IMG/VR virus record: IMGVR_UViG_3300028763_000010 | Span: 1 to 64,000 of that record | Length of the DNA stretch: 64,000 bases | Source of the DNA: a virus | Strand: one strand, 5' to 3' | Part shown: piece by piece, positions 27,070 through 35,052 of the stretch | Layout of the letters: each line of letters begins with the position of its first letter | Numbering within the stretch: position 1 is the stretch's first letter | Notes under the pieces: model-generated | Database searches by the model: none | What the model was told of the DNA's origin: nothing | What the model saw: only the letters and a program-made list of their open reading frames with translations | Program-made: the position numbers and the translations under genes

Positions 27070-30000
27070 TTAATACCCTTCTAAAACAACATATCCTGCT
27101 GATGTTGAACTTGCGTTTATAGTAATAGAAGTAGAACTGAGTGAAGTTATAGTTATCGCGCCAGTTATATAATATGATGGTTGTCCAAATGCAGTAAATG
27201 CAACTGGAAATGTATATGTAGCCGATCCACCAAATGGGCTTCCTTTTAATACTACCTTTTTGTAACTATTTGTCTGAAATGGCATAGAACAAATAACAGT
27301 CCCACTAACTGATCCATTTATAGATGTTTGTGTTTGATCTATTCCTATTGCACTTATATTTACAACGCTCCCATCAGCTAGTAATAATTGAGAAGATGTT
27401 CCTCCTGATTTAATAAAACTACTAGCAGTAATATTACCATTAAAATAGCCACTACCACTAACTCCAATACCACCATCAACAACTAATGCGCCTGTGGTAG
27501 GTGAGGTTGAGAGAGTTGTTGAAAGTATGTCTATTTCCCCAGTATTTCGAATGTATAATCTTTTAGTTCCTGTTGAGTATAACCCAAGCCCATTATTTGA
27601 AAAAGAACCGATATAAGTATCATTATTTACTCCGTATTGCTCAATACCAAATTTACCATATACAGCTCCTCCACTTCTTTTTAAATTAATACCCCCTTGA
27701 TTGGCGTTTCCAATATAATAATATGCATTGTCTGACCCATCATCACTTATTAAACTATTTACCATATTGCTACCATTCCATTTAGGAATGTAGTTTATTG
27801 TAAGTCCTGTAATTGCAGGTTGAAATGCACTAGTATTAGTATAAGCCGATGAACCTAAGCCTAACCAAGATTTAATACTAGAATTATCAGCAACTCTAAA
27901 CTTATTATCAGATACATCCCATGCAATCAATCTATTTACATTAACAGCTTGATTGAAATCTATAGGATAACCTCCCCATTGATTAGAATTGCCTGCGCTG
28001 TTTGCATAGTTTACACTCTGAGCAGATATATTACCAGTATTAATAGCGCTACCTAATGGTTGATATGTAGTACTATCCAAACTCCCATCACCTTTAAGAA
28101 ATTGTGATGAAGTTCCACCAGATACTTTATATTGGGTTGCAGTTACATAATTTTTAAAAAATACATTGTCAGACCCATCAATGTACATAGGAGTGGTACT
28201 ATCGGTATAGTTTCTTATAGAAAATCCTATATTACTTACACCATCTATACTGTTTTTAATATTATATTCCTTTGCACCTATTTGAGTTCCTTGAAAGGAT
28301 ATTAGTGCAGAACTTCCGTTTAAGTTTTGAAGGTACAAAGAATTAGATTGAACTATAGTGGAGTAGCTCTCAAATGTCAAATTATTAGCCCCTGCTGTCA
28401 ATTTCAATCCAAGACCATTTGAATTATTTTTAAGATATCCACCATTTACAAATGAAATGCCAAGCCCCTGATTAAAACCAATATTGCCAGATTCTTGTCC
28501 GCCAGACAATGGTAAATAATTAGTCCACGGAGTATCAGTTATCCCATACCCAGATAAAGTAGATGGATGATTGGAAGAATACCAATAACCAACTAATGTC
28601 CATGGAGTACCAGTTACAAATCCACCATAGTTACCTAAGTCATTTGTAAATTGTGATAATAATGTAGGTTTAGAAGTTATTTCTGAATAAGTATAACTAG
28701 GTTTTGTAGAAGTTTTAGCCCAATTATAAACATCTGATGCAATACGAGAATCACTTAATCTACTATCAGTATTTACTACCCAATTACCATAATTACCAAG
28801 ATCATTGGAAAATTGAGAAAGTAATGTTGGACGATTACCAATTTCGGTCCATACATAAGATGGTTTTACTGATTCTTTAGCCCATAAATATACATCACTT
28901 GCCGGCAAAGTAGTAGGATAATTTGGAAGTCCATAACCACTTGTTGTTGTTGGATGATTATCAGTACTCCATTGTAATACATTAGAGACGTTTGAAAGAC
29001 CTATATCAGACTTATTTAATACAACAGTACCTACATAACCATTTACAGAACTTACTGCATCTGTGTTATCTACCTTGCCCCATACAGAACCATTTGCTAT
29101 CAACCAATCTCCTACTTTCCATTCACTAATTGAACCCATAGTAGTAGAACCGGCTACAGATACTATATAATAATCACCATTTGAAGTTGGGGTTGATGGT
29201 AATGATGGTAATCCAGTTGACGCATCCCATAAACCTTTATAGTTTACTTGGCCCAATAAAGATACTGGTATTTGAGATAATGGAATTTTTGTATCACTTC
29301 CTAATGTAGCTAATCCATTAGCAACACCCATCAATGAACTTGATAATTTATTATTAAAAGTATTCCAATCAGTAAAACTTAATGAACCTGTAGAATTTGT
29401 AGAAGAAAGTCCTAAAGATAATTCTTGTTCATCCAATGTAAGGCCATTAGAAGAACCCAAAGTAAGTGGATTATGGTTTTTATAACTAAGCTTCTCTATT
29501 GCGCTTAAAACAGTGTCAGATGCGTTTACATTACCATCTGTTGCCACATACCCATTCAAGTAAGTTCCAAGAACTCTATTAGTAGTAAAATAAAGATTAT
29601 CTTCTTCAGTCACTTCGATAGTTGTATAATAAGGTTTAGAAACAGAAAGAGCCCAAGTAGGAATATTTGTTATTCCATAACCTTGGACTGTTGTTGGCTT
29701 ATTTAATAAACCGGAGAATGATAATTCATGTACGTTACCAGTAGACTGAGAATGGTCATAAGCTATCTTACCTAAGTCACCATAATAAGCATTAGTATGT
29801 AATTCACCAAGAAGAAGATTTTGTTCCGGAAGTAATAAAACCCATTGACCATTTTTACGACCATAAACTTGTTCATCAGGAGCATCACCGATACCACTAG
29901 TAAAAAATATATTTGAAGGTTCAATTAAGTATGAAATTTTAGTATCATGAACATCAATATCATAATGTGGTGTAGACTCATCAATTATTACTTGATAAGT

Positions 30001-30105
30001 AACTACAACATTATTTAGATTCAATTCAAAAATTGATTCTTTTACATTAATATCCTCGGTGTTATTACCACCAGTATTATTTACTAATATATCAAAAGTA
30101 TCCAT
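27070..30105 (-). CDS. Tail fibre / receptor-binding protein, 1011 aa
   Basis: The protein is Ser/Thr/Gly/Asn-rich with fibre repeats. Motifs such as KPTTVQGYGITNIP, YGLPNYPTTLP and GYGITDTPW recur, and a roughly 55-residue unit occurs twice (DVYLWAKESVKPSYVWTEIG and DVYNWAKTSTKPSYTYSEIT, each followed by a PTLLSQF(S/T)NDLGNYG block). Residues 265-345 contain the common tail-fibre motif IPLSQIPVSLLGQVNYKGLW. The C-terminus (ITITSLSSTSITINASSTSA) is beta-rich and lacks an intramolecular chaperone domain. It probably trimerises and recognises the host surface. Confidence 0.8.
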   Translation of the reverse strand: MDTFDILVNNTGGNNTEDINVKESIFELNLNNVVVTYQVIIDESTPHYDIDVHDTKISYLIEPSNIFFTSGIGDAPDEQVYGRKNGQWVLLLPEQNLLLGELHTNAYYGDLGKIAYDHSQSTGNVHELSFSGLLNKPTTVQGYGITNIPTWALSVSKPYYTTIEVTEEDNLYFTTNRVLGTYLNGYVATDGNVNASDTVLSAIEKLSYKNHNPLTLGSSNGLTLDEQELSLGLSSTNSTGSLSFTDWNTFNNKLSSSLMGVANGLATLGSDTKIPLSQIPVSLLGQVNYKGLWDASTGLPSLPSTPTSNGDYYIVSVAGSTTMGSISEWKVGDWLIANGSVWGKVDNTDAVSSVNGYVGTVVLNKSDIGLSNVSNVLQWSTDNHPTTTSGYGLPNYPTTLPASDVYLWAKESVKPSYVWTEIGNRPTLLSQFSNDLGNYGNWVVNTDSRLSDSRIASDVYNWAKTSTKPSYTYSEITSKPTLLSQFTNDLGNYGGFVTGTPWTLVGYWYSSNHPSTLSGYGITDTPWTNYLPLSGGQESGNIGFNQGLGISFVNGGYLKNNSNGLGLKLTAGANNLTFESYSTIVQSNSLYLQNLNGSSALISFQGTQIGAKEYNIKNSIDGVSNIGFSIRNYTDSTTPMYIDGSDNVFFKNYVTATQYKVSGGTSSQFLKGDGSLDSTTYQPLGSAINTGNISAQSVNYANSAGNSNQWGGYPIDFNQAVNVNRLIAWDVSDNKFRVADNSSIKSWLGLGSSAYTNTSAFQPAITGLTINYIPKWNGSNMVNSLISDDGSDNAYYYIGNANQGGINLKRSGGAVYGKFGIEQYGVNNDTYIGSFSNNGLGLYSTGTKRLYIRNTGEIDILSTTLSTSPTTGALVVDGGIGVSGSGYFNGNITASSFIKSGGTSSQLLLADGSVVNISAIGIDQTQTSINGSVSGTVICSMPFQTNSYKKVVLKGSPFGGSATYTFPVAFTAFGQPSYYITGAITITSLSSTSITINASSTSAGYVVLEGY

Positions 30106-30107
30106 TA

Positions 30108-30464
30108 TTATCTTATTGTACTAATTGGCAAGACTTCTCTTCTTCCTGGTGCAAAACCAGTAATTTTTTTACCTGTTGAAAGAATGATATTAAAATCAAA
30201 CTCATAATCTGCCGGTTCAGCAGTCATTTCATGTTCAGGAATAGTAATGATATTATCTGCTGTAGTAATAGTATTATCTGCTGTAGAATATTGTTTTCCT
30301 AATACATTACCATTCATCAAATTCATAACTATATTAGCGCCATCTAATACTACCGGTACACGTATTTTTTGCCCAACATTATCTGGATCATCTATTAACG
30401 CATTTACTTCAATAGTCATTTCTGGAACTGTAGATTTATAATAAACTGGGTCAAGTACTAACAT
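30108..30464 (-). CDS. Minor tail-fibre-associated protein, 118 aa
   Basis: This small beta-rich protein lies 2 bases ahead of the fibre gene in the transcript. Residues 60-78 contain a duplicated heptad (TADNTIT TADNIIT) encoded by a 21-base tandem repeat at 30251-30286. It starts MLVLDPVYYKSTVPEMTIEV and has no signal peptide. It is probably the baseplate-proximal or adapter part of the fibre; the family is not recognised. Confidence 0.55.
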   Translation of the reverse strand: MLVLDPVYYKSTVPEMTIEVNALIDDPDNVGQKIRVPVVLDGANIVMNLMNGNVLGKQYSTADNTITTADNIITIPEHEMTAEPADYEFDFNIILSTGKKITGFAPGRREVLPISTIR

Positions 30465-30469
30465 AATAA

Positions 30470-31144
30470 TTATTTGTTTGCTCGTGGAAATTCATCAGTA
30501 ATCGTAATCTTTGATACTTCTTTTTGGTTCTCAAACATTGTGGCCGAAGAACGTTTCTTAATGGCATCTTTATTTACATTTGCCAAAACCTTATTATAAT
30601 AATCATACAAATCACTGGCTTGTTTTAAAGCATCAAGTCGTTCTTTTGTATTTGGGATTTCTATCTCAACATCATGAACTCGGTCAATCATTGACTCACC
30701 ATCTTCATCAAGTTCTTTATGTGTAACCTTAATTTTCTTTTTAATCATATGAGGCATCTTTTGTACTACCTCAGAAAACATATCAATATCTTCTTTTAGT
30801 GTATCAAGTAATATCTCATTACGTGTTCTTGAAAATTTAAGGTACCCGGCAATACATTTTTGTACCCATTCATTCTCTTCAAAATCACTTACTTTTTTAT
30901 AAGTCCCGGTATGACTTTTTACCGCTTGTGACCTACGTTGTTGCAAAGGTTGATTATGAAGGTAGGAACGCTCTTCTCCAAAGACTTTGTATACATAATA
31001 GATATAAGCCATGGCCTTATAAAAAAAGACCTTATTTGTACTTGTATCATAACGTTTAAAATCTCTAAACTCTGGCATTTGCATTGCCATATCAGTAACT
31101 TTTATTACCGATTCTTCAAGATATAAAAAATCTTCTACTTGCAT
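30470..31144 (-). CDS. Helical virion-operon protein, 224 aa
   Basis: A soluble, mostly helical protein (MQVEDFLYLEESVIKVTDMA) with a basic stretch at residues 135-145 and a C-terminal helix at 165-195 (ERLDALKQASDLYDYYNKVL). It lies between a 95-residue gene and the fibre genes. Helical DNA-associated proteins of this size upstream of terminase could be a distant small terminase, but no DNA-binding motif is evident. I leave the function open. Confidence 0.55.
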   Translation of the reverse strand: MQVEDFLYLEESVIKVTDMAMQMPEFRDFKRYDTSTNKVFFYKAMAYIYYVYKVFGEERSYLHNQPLQQRRSQAVKSHTGTYKKVSDFEENEWVQKCIAGYLKFSRTRNEILLDTLKEDIDMFSEVVQKMPHMIKKKIKVTHKELDEDGESMIDRVHDVEIEIPNTKERLDALKQASDLYDYYNKVLANVNKDAIKKRSSATMFENQKEVSKITITDEFPRANK

Positions 31145-31147
31145 TGT

Positions 31148-31435
31148 TTAATATGTTTTATAAATTCCTTCTCGATTAATAAACATCATAGATTCCAAAA
31201 CACCTTTTAAAGCAACATCTAAAGGTATAAGTTCTTTTGAATGCATTATTTCTGTCTCAGTAATATTATTAGAAACATGTTTTACTTTAATACCTATTAA
31301 TCTACTTACACGAATAGAACTTCCATTCTTATCTTTTATCTCTTTGCTTTTGAAAATAGCATGGTCAACTACAAAGACTTTTTCTAAATTTGTGATATTC
31401 ACTACAGGAATACCTGGCTTTATCCAATTTGACAT
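31148..31435 (-). CDS. First gene of the virion operon, 95 aa, unknown function
   Basis: It starts MSNWIKPGIPVVNITNLEKV and is beta-rich, with no cysteine cluster or membrane helix. A TATCTTTG promoter box lies 25 bases upstream of the ATG, so this is the first gene of the long virion transcript. The next gene begins 3 bases after its stop. Function is unknown. Confidence 0.6.
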   Translation of the reverse strand: MSNWIKPGIPVVNITNLEKVFVVDHAIFKSKEIKDKNGSSIRVSRLIGIKVKHVSNNITETEIMHSKELIPLDVALKGVLESMMFINREGIYKTY

Positions 31436-31459
31436 ATATTAGTTTTTAAATGTTATGTG

Positions 31460-31467
31460 CAAAGATA
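31460..31467 (-). promoter_or_regulatory. Promoter -7 box TATCTTTG for the virion operon
   Basis: The minus strand reads TATCTTTG, an exact TAnnTTTG match, immediately downstream of the terminator that closes the previous operon. Transcription would start near 31453, leaving a leader of about 18 bases before the ATG at 31435. A TTG occurs 13 bases further upstream in the U-tract of the terminator. Confidence 0.75.
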
Positions 31468-31481
31468 TAAATTGTTTTTGC

Positions 31482-31518
31482 AAAAAAGAGAAGATAGTAT
31501 TTAAACTACCTTCTCTTT
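31482..31518 (-). terminator. Strong intrinsic terminator after the SSB-like gene
   Basis: The minus-strand RNA forms a 14-bp stem (AAAGAGAAGGTAGT with ACTATCTTCTCTTT, one G-U), a 6-base loop and a run of six U. It lies 7 bases after the stop of the SSB-like gene and separates the two-gene operon from the virion operon promoter. Confidence 0.9.
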
Positions 31519-31524
31519 AACATG

Positions 31525-31953
31525 CTAAAATGGAAGGTCCGAACCTTCACCACTACCTACTGGAATACCACCAGTAACAAATGGTTTTGCTCCACCACTA
31601 TTTTCATTAGGATAAATAACAGCACCGGCCGGTGGCATCATACTATTACTTTCTGGAATAGGCATACCAGGAACATCTGCCGGCACTTCCGGTTTCTGTA
31701 TGGAAACAATAGTAAGTTCATTGAAATACTTATCTTGCCATGGCTTACCCTTTGTCTCAATCTCACAATCAATATGCAATGTAGGATTGGCCAAGAAATA
31801 TTCATGGATGTCAGTAAAACACTTTACACTAAACTCAACATTGTCAATCACACTTTTCACAATCCATGTACCAATTGTATAAGGACCATTTTGACCTTCT
31901 CCATCATAATTATGGAAATTCTTTACCAACGCTATTCTTTGTACTACTTTCAT
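31525..31953 (-). CDS. SSB-like protein with acidic C-terminal tip
   Basis: The 142-residue protein has a beta-rich N-terminal body compatible with an OB fold (residues 1-90), a Pro/Gly/Met-rich disordered linker (95-135) and the ending GEGSDLPF. An acidic tip ending in Asp-x-Pro-Phe is the signature of single-stranded DNA-binding proteins, used to recruit partner enzymes. Only this tip and the architecture support the call; the OB core is divergent. It is coupled to the upstream gene by a 4-base overlap and followed by a strong terminator. Confidence 0.55.
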   Translation of the reverse strand: MKVVQRIALVKNFHNYDGEGQNGPYTIGTWIVKSVIDNVEFSVKCFTDIHEYFLANPTLHIDCEIETKGKPWQDKYFNELTIVSIQKPEVPADVPGMPIPESNSMMPPAGAVIYPNENSGGAKPFVTGGIPVGSGEGSDLPF

Positions 31954-32699
31954 CTCTTTGTTCTATTTGTTCTCCTTTTGGTTCTATTTTGAAATACCAT
32001 TCTTTTCTCACCATTCTCAACTACCGTATTCCATTCCCAACGATAACGCATTACTTCATAACCATAGTTTACTGACAGAAGCAAATGGAATAGCCTATAA
32101 GCCTCGATTGGAACCGAAACAGTACCATGGTTCAATAAAGTAATCAACCACGTAGAAAGCATGTGTGAGTTGTTTATCTGACGTTCATTATCCTTATCAA
32201 TATCACTCATTATTAAATCAGGGACAAATACCGGAGTAGTCAACAAACCACTAATGATTTGTTCTTTTTCCAATAAGTTTTCAGATAATGATAAGTTAGT
32301 TGCAAACGCCTCAGAAAACTGCCTTTGAGAAGTAGATAATAAATTCTGCAAACTCAATAGAACCTTACCTAAATCATCTCTTGAAAAATAAACATCTCCT
32401 TTTTTGATACTGTCAATAAAATCTTCTACAGATTCTTTTATAGAAAGAAGACCATCTTCACTACTAGAATAAAATTCAATTCTTACACGATAATCAGTAA
32501 ACTTGATTAAACGAATACCATTAAACTTTTTTACAAAAGTACTTTCAGTAGAACTAAATACTCTACCACACTTTTGACAACTATACAAATAACTCTCATT
32601 ACCCCGTGCATCTACTATACTACCATGGAACAATGAACCTCGCGTATCACAACGCCTTACTAAGCACTTAATAAATGCTCCTAATGAACGATCACTCAT
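31950..32699 (-). CDS. Zinc-binding protein of unknown function, 249 aa
   Basis: The N-terminus has CLVRRC (residues 12-17) and CQKCG (41-45), four cysteines that would bind one zinc ion. The rest is helical with no enzyme motif, ending in a very basic tail (RTKRRTNRTKR). It is the first gene after the promoter at 32726-32733 and overlaps the SSB-like gene by 4 bases. A zinc finger plus basic tail next to an SSB suggests a nucleic-acid-binding or transcription role. Confidence 0.6.
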   Translation of the reverse strand: MSDRSLGAFIKCLVRRCDTRGSLFHGSIVDARGNESYLYSCQKCGRVFSSTESTFVKKFNGIRLIKFTDYRVRIEFYSSSEDGLLSIKESVEDFIDSIKKGDVYFSRDDLGKVLLSLQNLLSTSQRQFSEAFATNLSLSENLLEKEQIISGLLTTPVFVPDLIMSDIDKDNERQINNSHMLSTWLITLLNHGTVSVPIEAYRLFHLLLSVNYGYEVMRYRWEWNTVVENGEKRMVFQNRTKRRTNRTKR

Positions 32700-32725
32700 A
32701 AATTATTCTCTTTAAAATTATACCC

Positions 32726-32733
32726 CAAAGATA
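32726..32733 (-). promoter_or_regulatory. Promoter -7 box TATCTTTG for the zinc/SSB operon
   Basis: The minus strand reads TATCTTTG, identical to the boxes at 31460 and 34252. Transcription would begin near 32719, giving a 20-base leader before the ATG at 32699. A TTG lies 13 bases upstream. It faces away from the plus-strand gene at 32949. Confidence 0.75.
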
Positions 32734-32833
32734 ACTAATAAAAAAACAACTACCTAGTAATAATACTATTATAAATTACCATTAACATCACAACCATTCC
32801 AACGAAGAACATATCCTACACTACCATATACAA

Positions 32834-32907
32834 TATACAAGCCCCCCGTATACCCACTACCAAATTACGAAAGCCTTGGATACTCTCTGCTAACTCCCCC
32901 CGGTTAG
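32834..32907. other. Two hairpins with C6 loops in the divergent intergenic region
   Basis: The roughly 215-base gap between divergent genes has strong strand bias (C/A-rich plus strand). TATAC and GTATA flank a loop containing six C (32834-32852), and CTAAC and GTTAG flank another loop containing six C (32890-32907). On the opposite strand both loops present six G. No TAnnTTTG box is seen for the plus-strand gene at 32949. The pair may serve as a replication origin, protein-binding site or mRNA leader structure. Confidence 0.45.
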
Positions 32908-32948
32908 ACGTATAAAAAAATTAATTACAAATTAAAAACAAAATTATT

Positions 32949-33311
32949 ATGAGCAAATTATTGTACAAAGCAGACAAAGCTGCTGAATTGAAATTCGACC
33001 TTAGTGACATCGTGCCAACATCATTTGAAATCGTTGGACAATTCTATCGTGACGGAAGTCAGAAGACTGCTGCCGGCAAGTTGGTAAAGATTGAAGCAGA
33101 TGATGCTGATGTATCTAATCCAAACTTACGCATCTGGTGTAACATGGCTATCGCAGGAATGACTGACAACTTCTCTCAAGAAGTGACACGCATGAACTCA
33201 TGTGGGTTCGAGTCAGTGATTGACAAAGATCAAGCTGCTAATGGTATCATTAAACTTAAAGCAGGTGCTAAGATTAGCTGCTTAGGTGGTGTAATCAAAT
33301 ACAGCATGTAA
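32949..33311 (+). CDS. Orphan, probably highly expressed protein, 120 aa
   Basis: It starts MSKLLYKADKAAELKFDLSD and ends in a beta-rich segment with three cysteines. Codons are clearly less AT-biased than neighbours (GAC, ATC, GTG are frequent), as in the capsid genes. It has an A-rich leader and its own strong terminator 7 bases after the stop, so it forms a single-gene unit. I do not recognise the family. It may be an abundant early or structural protein. Confidence 0.65.
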   Translation: MSKLLYKADKAAELKFDLSDIVPTSFEIVGQFYRDGSQKTAAGKLVKIEADDADVSNPNLRIWCNMAIAGMTDNFSQEVTRMNSCGFESVIDKDQAANGIIKLKAGAKISCLGGVIKYSM

Positions 33312-33318
33312 GAACAAC

Positions 33319-33348
33319 AAAGGGAGATGTAATGTCTCCCTTTTTTTT
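33319..33348 (+). terminator. Strong intrinsic terminator of the 120-aa gene
   Basis: A perfect 9-bp stem (AAAGGGAGA with TCTCCCTTT), a 7-base loop and eight consecutive T form a textbook plus-strand terminator directly after the stop codon. Confidence 0.92.
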
Positions 33349-33386
33349 AAATACTATTACCTCGAAATACTTACTTGCTAGAGTTG

Positions 33387-33407
33387 TTGCGGACTGGCTT
33401 GTTTAAG
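33387..33407 (+). promoter_or_regulatory. Repeated leader motif TTGCGG...GGCTTGTTTAAG, copy 1
   Basis: TTGCGG followed by GGCTTGTTTAAG recurs at 34885-34901. Here it is preceded by TAGAGTTG, one mismatch from TAnnTTTG; in copy 2 the matching place is a perfect TACTTTTG. The motif therefore seems to mark the start region of two plus-strand transcripts. Confidence 0.45.
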
Positions 33408-33459
33408 TGATTCCTACGCACGCATTACTATTATTATACACACACTAATACTTATCATT

Positions 33460-33633
33460 ATGAAACCTTCTAAACATATCATTGAGCATATTATATATGC
33501 CTTTATATTCGGTGTTGCATTTATATTCTTTGCTACTCATACATATATATATGGTAGAGCAATTCTTATTGGTGCATTGTTCTTCTTTGTACTACATGTG
33601 CATGAAGCAATAGAACATTATAAGAATAGATAA
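33460..33633 (+). CDS. Small two-helix membrane protein, 57 aa
   Basis: The ATG at 33460 opens a 57-codon frame with two hydrophobic helices (HIIYAFIFGVAFIFFA and AILIGALFFFVLHV) and a charged end HEAIEHYKNR. It follows the repeated leader motif by about 50 bases. Function is unknown; similar small membrane proteins can block superinfection or sense the envelope. Confidence 0.55.
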   Translation: MKPSKHIIEHIIYAFIFGVAFIFFATHTYIYGRAILIGALFFFVLHVHEAIEHYKNR

Positions 33634-33640
33634 TACTACT

Positions 33641-33725
33641 AATTGATGGCGTTACTCGTGAGAGTAGATGCATTTGATTCTATCGGTACCTCATTTCACC
33701 CAACAAGGTGCAGAAGCCATCAATT
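33641..33725. ncRNA. Multibranched RNA-like inverted repeat between convergent genes
   Basis: A perfect 10-bp stem (AATTGATGGC with GCCATCAATT) encloses 65 bases. Inside, plus-strand hairpins are TTACTC-GTGA-GAGTAG, with a GNRA tetraloop, and CACC-CAACAA-GGTG. It lies just after the 57-codon gene and just after the stop of the minus-strand gene ending at 33735. There is no U tract, so it is not a normal terminator. It may be a folded non-coding or 3'-end RNA; strand is uncertain. Confidence 0.4.
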
Positions 33726-33734
33726 AAATCTATT

Positions 33735-34223
33735 TCAATAACCTTGATTATCTTTTAATATCTTACCAAAGTAATCAATCCATTTAAGTCTATAAGGTTT
33801 GTTGATATGTTTATTCTTATACATTGTCAACTCCTCATATGTCTTAGTAGAATAGAACTCTTTGTATTGACTCATTGCTAATGTATCATCATCTAATTTT
33901 TCTTCTATTGGTTGAATAACAACTTGGTCGTTATTTGTCATTATGACAATATTATTGGCTATTTGTTGTCTAGGTTCATCAATAGACTTATTTATCACTG
34001 GTGGAATAGCATCATGCTTATAGTTCTTTTCTTTATCGGATTGATAGTATTCAACACCTACATAGATAGTATAAATACCTGATTGATACATTCCTATATC
34101 ATTGTATTTACGTATTACAGTACTCAATGATACTTCTAAGAATAATGCTAAGTCTGTTTTAGATTTAATACAGACGGCTATATTCGTTTCTCTGTGAATT
34201 ACTATTGCCAATTTCTTTGCCAT
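33735..34223 (-). CDS. Putative regulator with helix-turn-helix segment, 162 aa
   Basis: The start at 34223 (MAKKLAIVIHRETNIAVC) lies just downstream of the TATCTTTG promoter, so upstream ATG codons are excluded. Residues 24-45 (TDLALFLEVSLSTVIRKYND) fit a helix-turn-helix. The C-terminal 60 residues (YKEFYSTKTYEELTMYKNKH) are helical and basic. It is a single-gene minus-strand transcript facing the accessory region and could control the divergent plus-strand genes. Confidence 0.6.
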   Translation of the reverse strand: MAKKLAIVIHRETNIAVCIKSKTDLALFLEVSLSTVIRKYNDIGMYQSGIYTIYVGVEYYQSDKEKNYKHDAIPPVINKSIDEPRQQIANNIVIMTNNDQVVIQPIEEKLDDDTLAMSQYKEFYSTKTYEELTMYKNKHINKPYRLKWIDYFGKILKDNQGY

Positions 34224-34251
34224 AATGAAATGTTTTAATGGATTTATTACG

Positions 34252-34259
34252 CAAAGATA
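34252..34259 (-). promoter_or_regulatory. Promoter -7 box TATCTTTG for the HTH gene
   Basis: The minus strand reads TATCTTTG, with transcription expected near 34245 and a roughly 20-base leader before the ATG at 34223. It is identical to the boxes at 31460, 32726 and 44514. Confidence 0.75.
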
Positions 34260-34291
34260 ATTATTATTATTCATTCATAAACTATACAATC

Positions 34292-34570
34292 ATGCAAACA
34301 TTTAATTCTAGAACAACTCAAATACTGTTGTTATTTTCATTGATAATAATACTTATTATCACTTTTGTATCAGTAACTTACAAGGTAGAAACACCACGTA
34401 AACAACCTCTGAGAATCGTACAGAACATTGTAATAGACATTGTGCCTTCAAATATAGAAAAGGATATGTCATACATTATTATCCAAGATAAGCGCTCTGG
34501 ACAGCTAAATATAGAGTCTGTTGGCAACGAACAACTACAATATTTCAAGGTAGGTGATACGCTACAATAG
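34292..34570 (+). CDS. Single-pass membrane protein, 92 aa
   Basis: I chose the ATG at 34292 (MQTFNSRTTQILLLF) rather than an upstream one, because it places a membrane helix (ILLLFSLIIILIITFVSVTY) near the N-terminus. About 65 residues follow outside the membrane and no motif is recognised. It is divergent from the HTH gene, with 68 bases between the two starts. Confidence 0.5.
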   Translation: MQTFNSRTTQILLLFSLIIILIITFVSVTYKVETPRKQPLRIVQNIVIDIVPSNIEKDMSYIIIQDKRSGQLNIESVGNEQLQYFKVGDTLQ

Positions 34571-35052
34571 GCTACAGTAAAGGGTTTCAGAGCTTTTGAA
34601 CACCCTCTGTACACTCCTATTCTCTGCTATTGCTATCTATAGTCTCTCTTAGTATATAAAGCTTATAATGCGTTGAATTCGTCGTTATATGTATTAGTAC
34701 GGTTTATTGAGATATAGTGGTGGCATTGGTGAGTTGGTTGTATTCCTTAAGTATTCATTTCTTATAATAGAGTATAGTGTGTTGAATCTATTGGTCTACA
34801 TTATATTAGATTATTTGATAGTGGTTGTGATTGGTGTAATCCGGTGTATCAGATACTATATAATATTGTAAGATTTGATTACTTTTGCGGGCTTGTTTAA
34901 GCTACTTTCTTTTATTGATATGATACATAGTGTCATTCTATTGCTATTCGTTCAACAGTGAGCTTTCTATGCGTTGAAATGACGTGTGTGGTTAGTGTGA
35001 ATGATAGCTTATTTGCTATATATATAATTTAAAACTACAAAAACTTATTATA
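34571..35052 (+). promoter_or_regulatory. 482-base non-coding region with promoter and repeats
   Basis: No convincing coding frame is present; the plus strand is G/T-rich. It holds TACTTTTG at 34880-34887 (TAnnTTTG promoter box), the second leader motif at 34885-34901, and an ATGATAC-ATA-GTGTCAT hairpin (34920-34936). TGYGTTGAA occurs at 34669, 34778 and 34970, with an inverted GTTGAA at 34949. It probably controls the accessory operon from 35053 on, and the repeats make an origin or operator function possible. Confidence 0.5.

Noticed and set aside
33735-34274. Longer start for the HTH gene at 34274
   Set aside because: The TATCTTTG box at 34252-34259 lies downstream of that ATG, so the start at 34223 is used.
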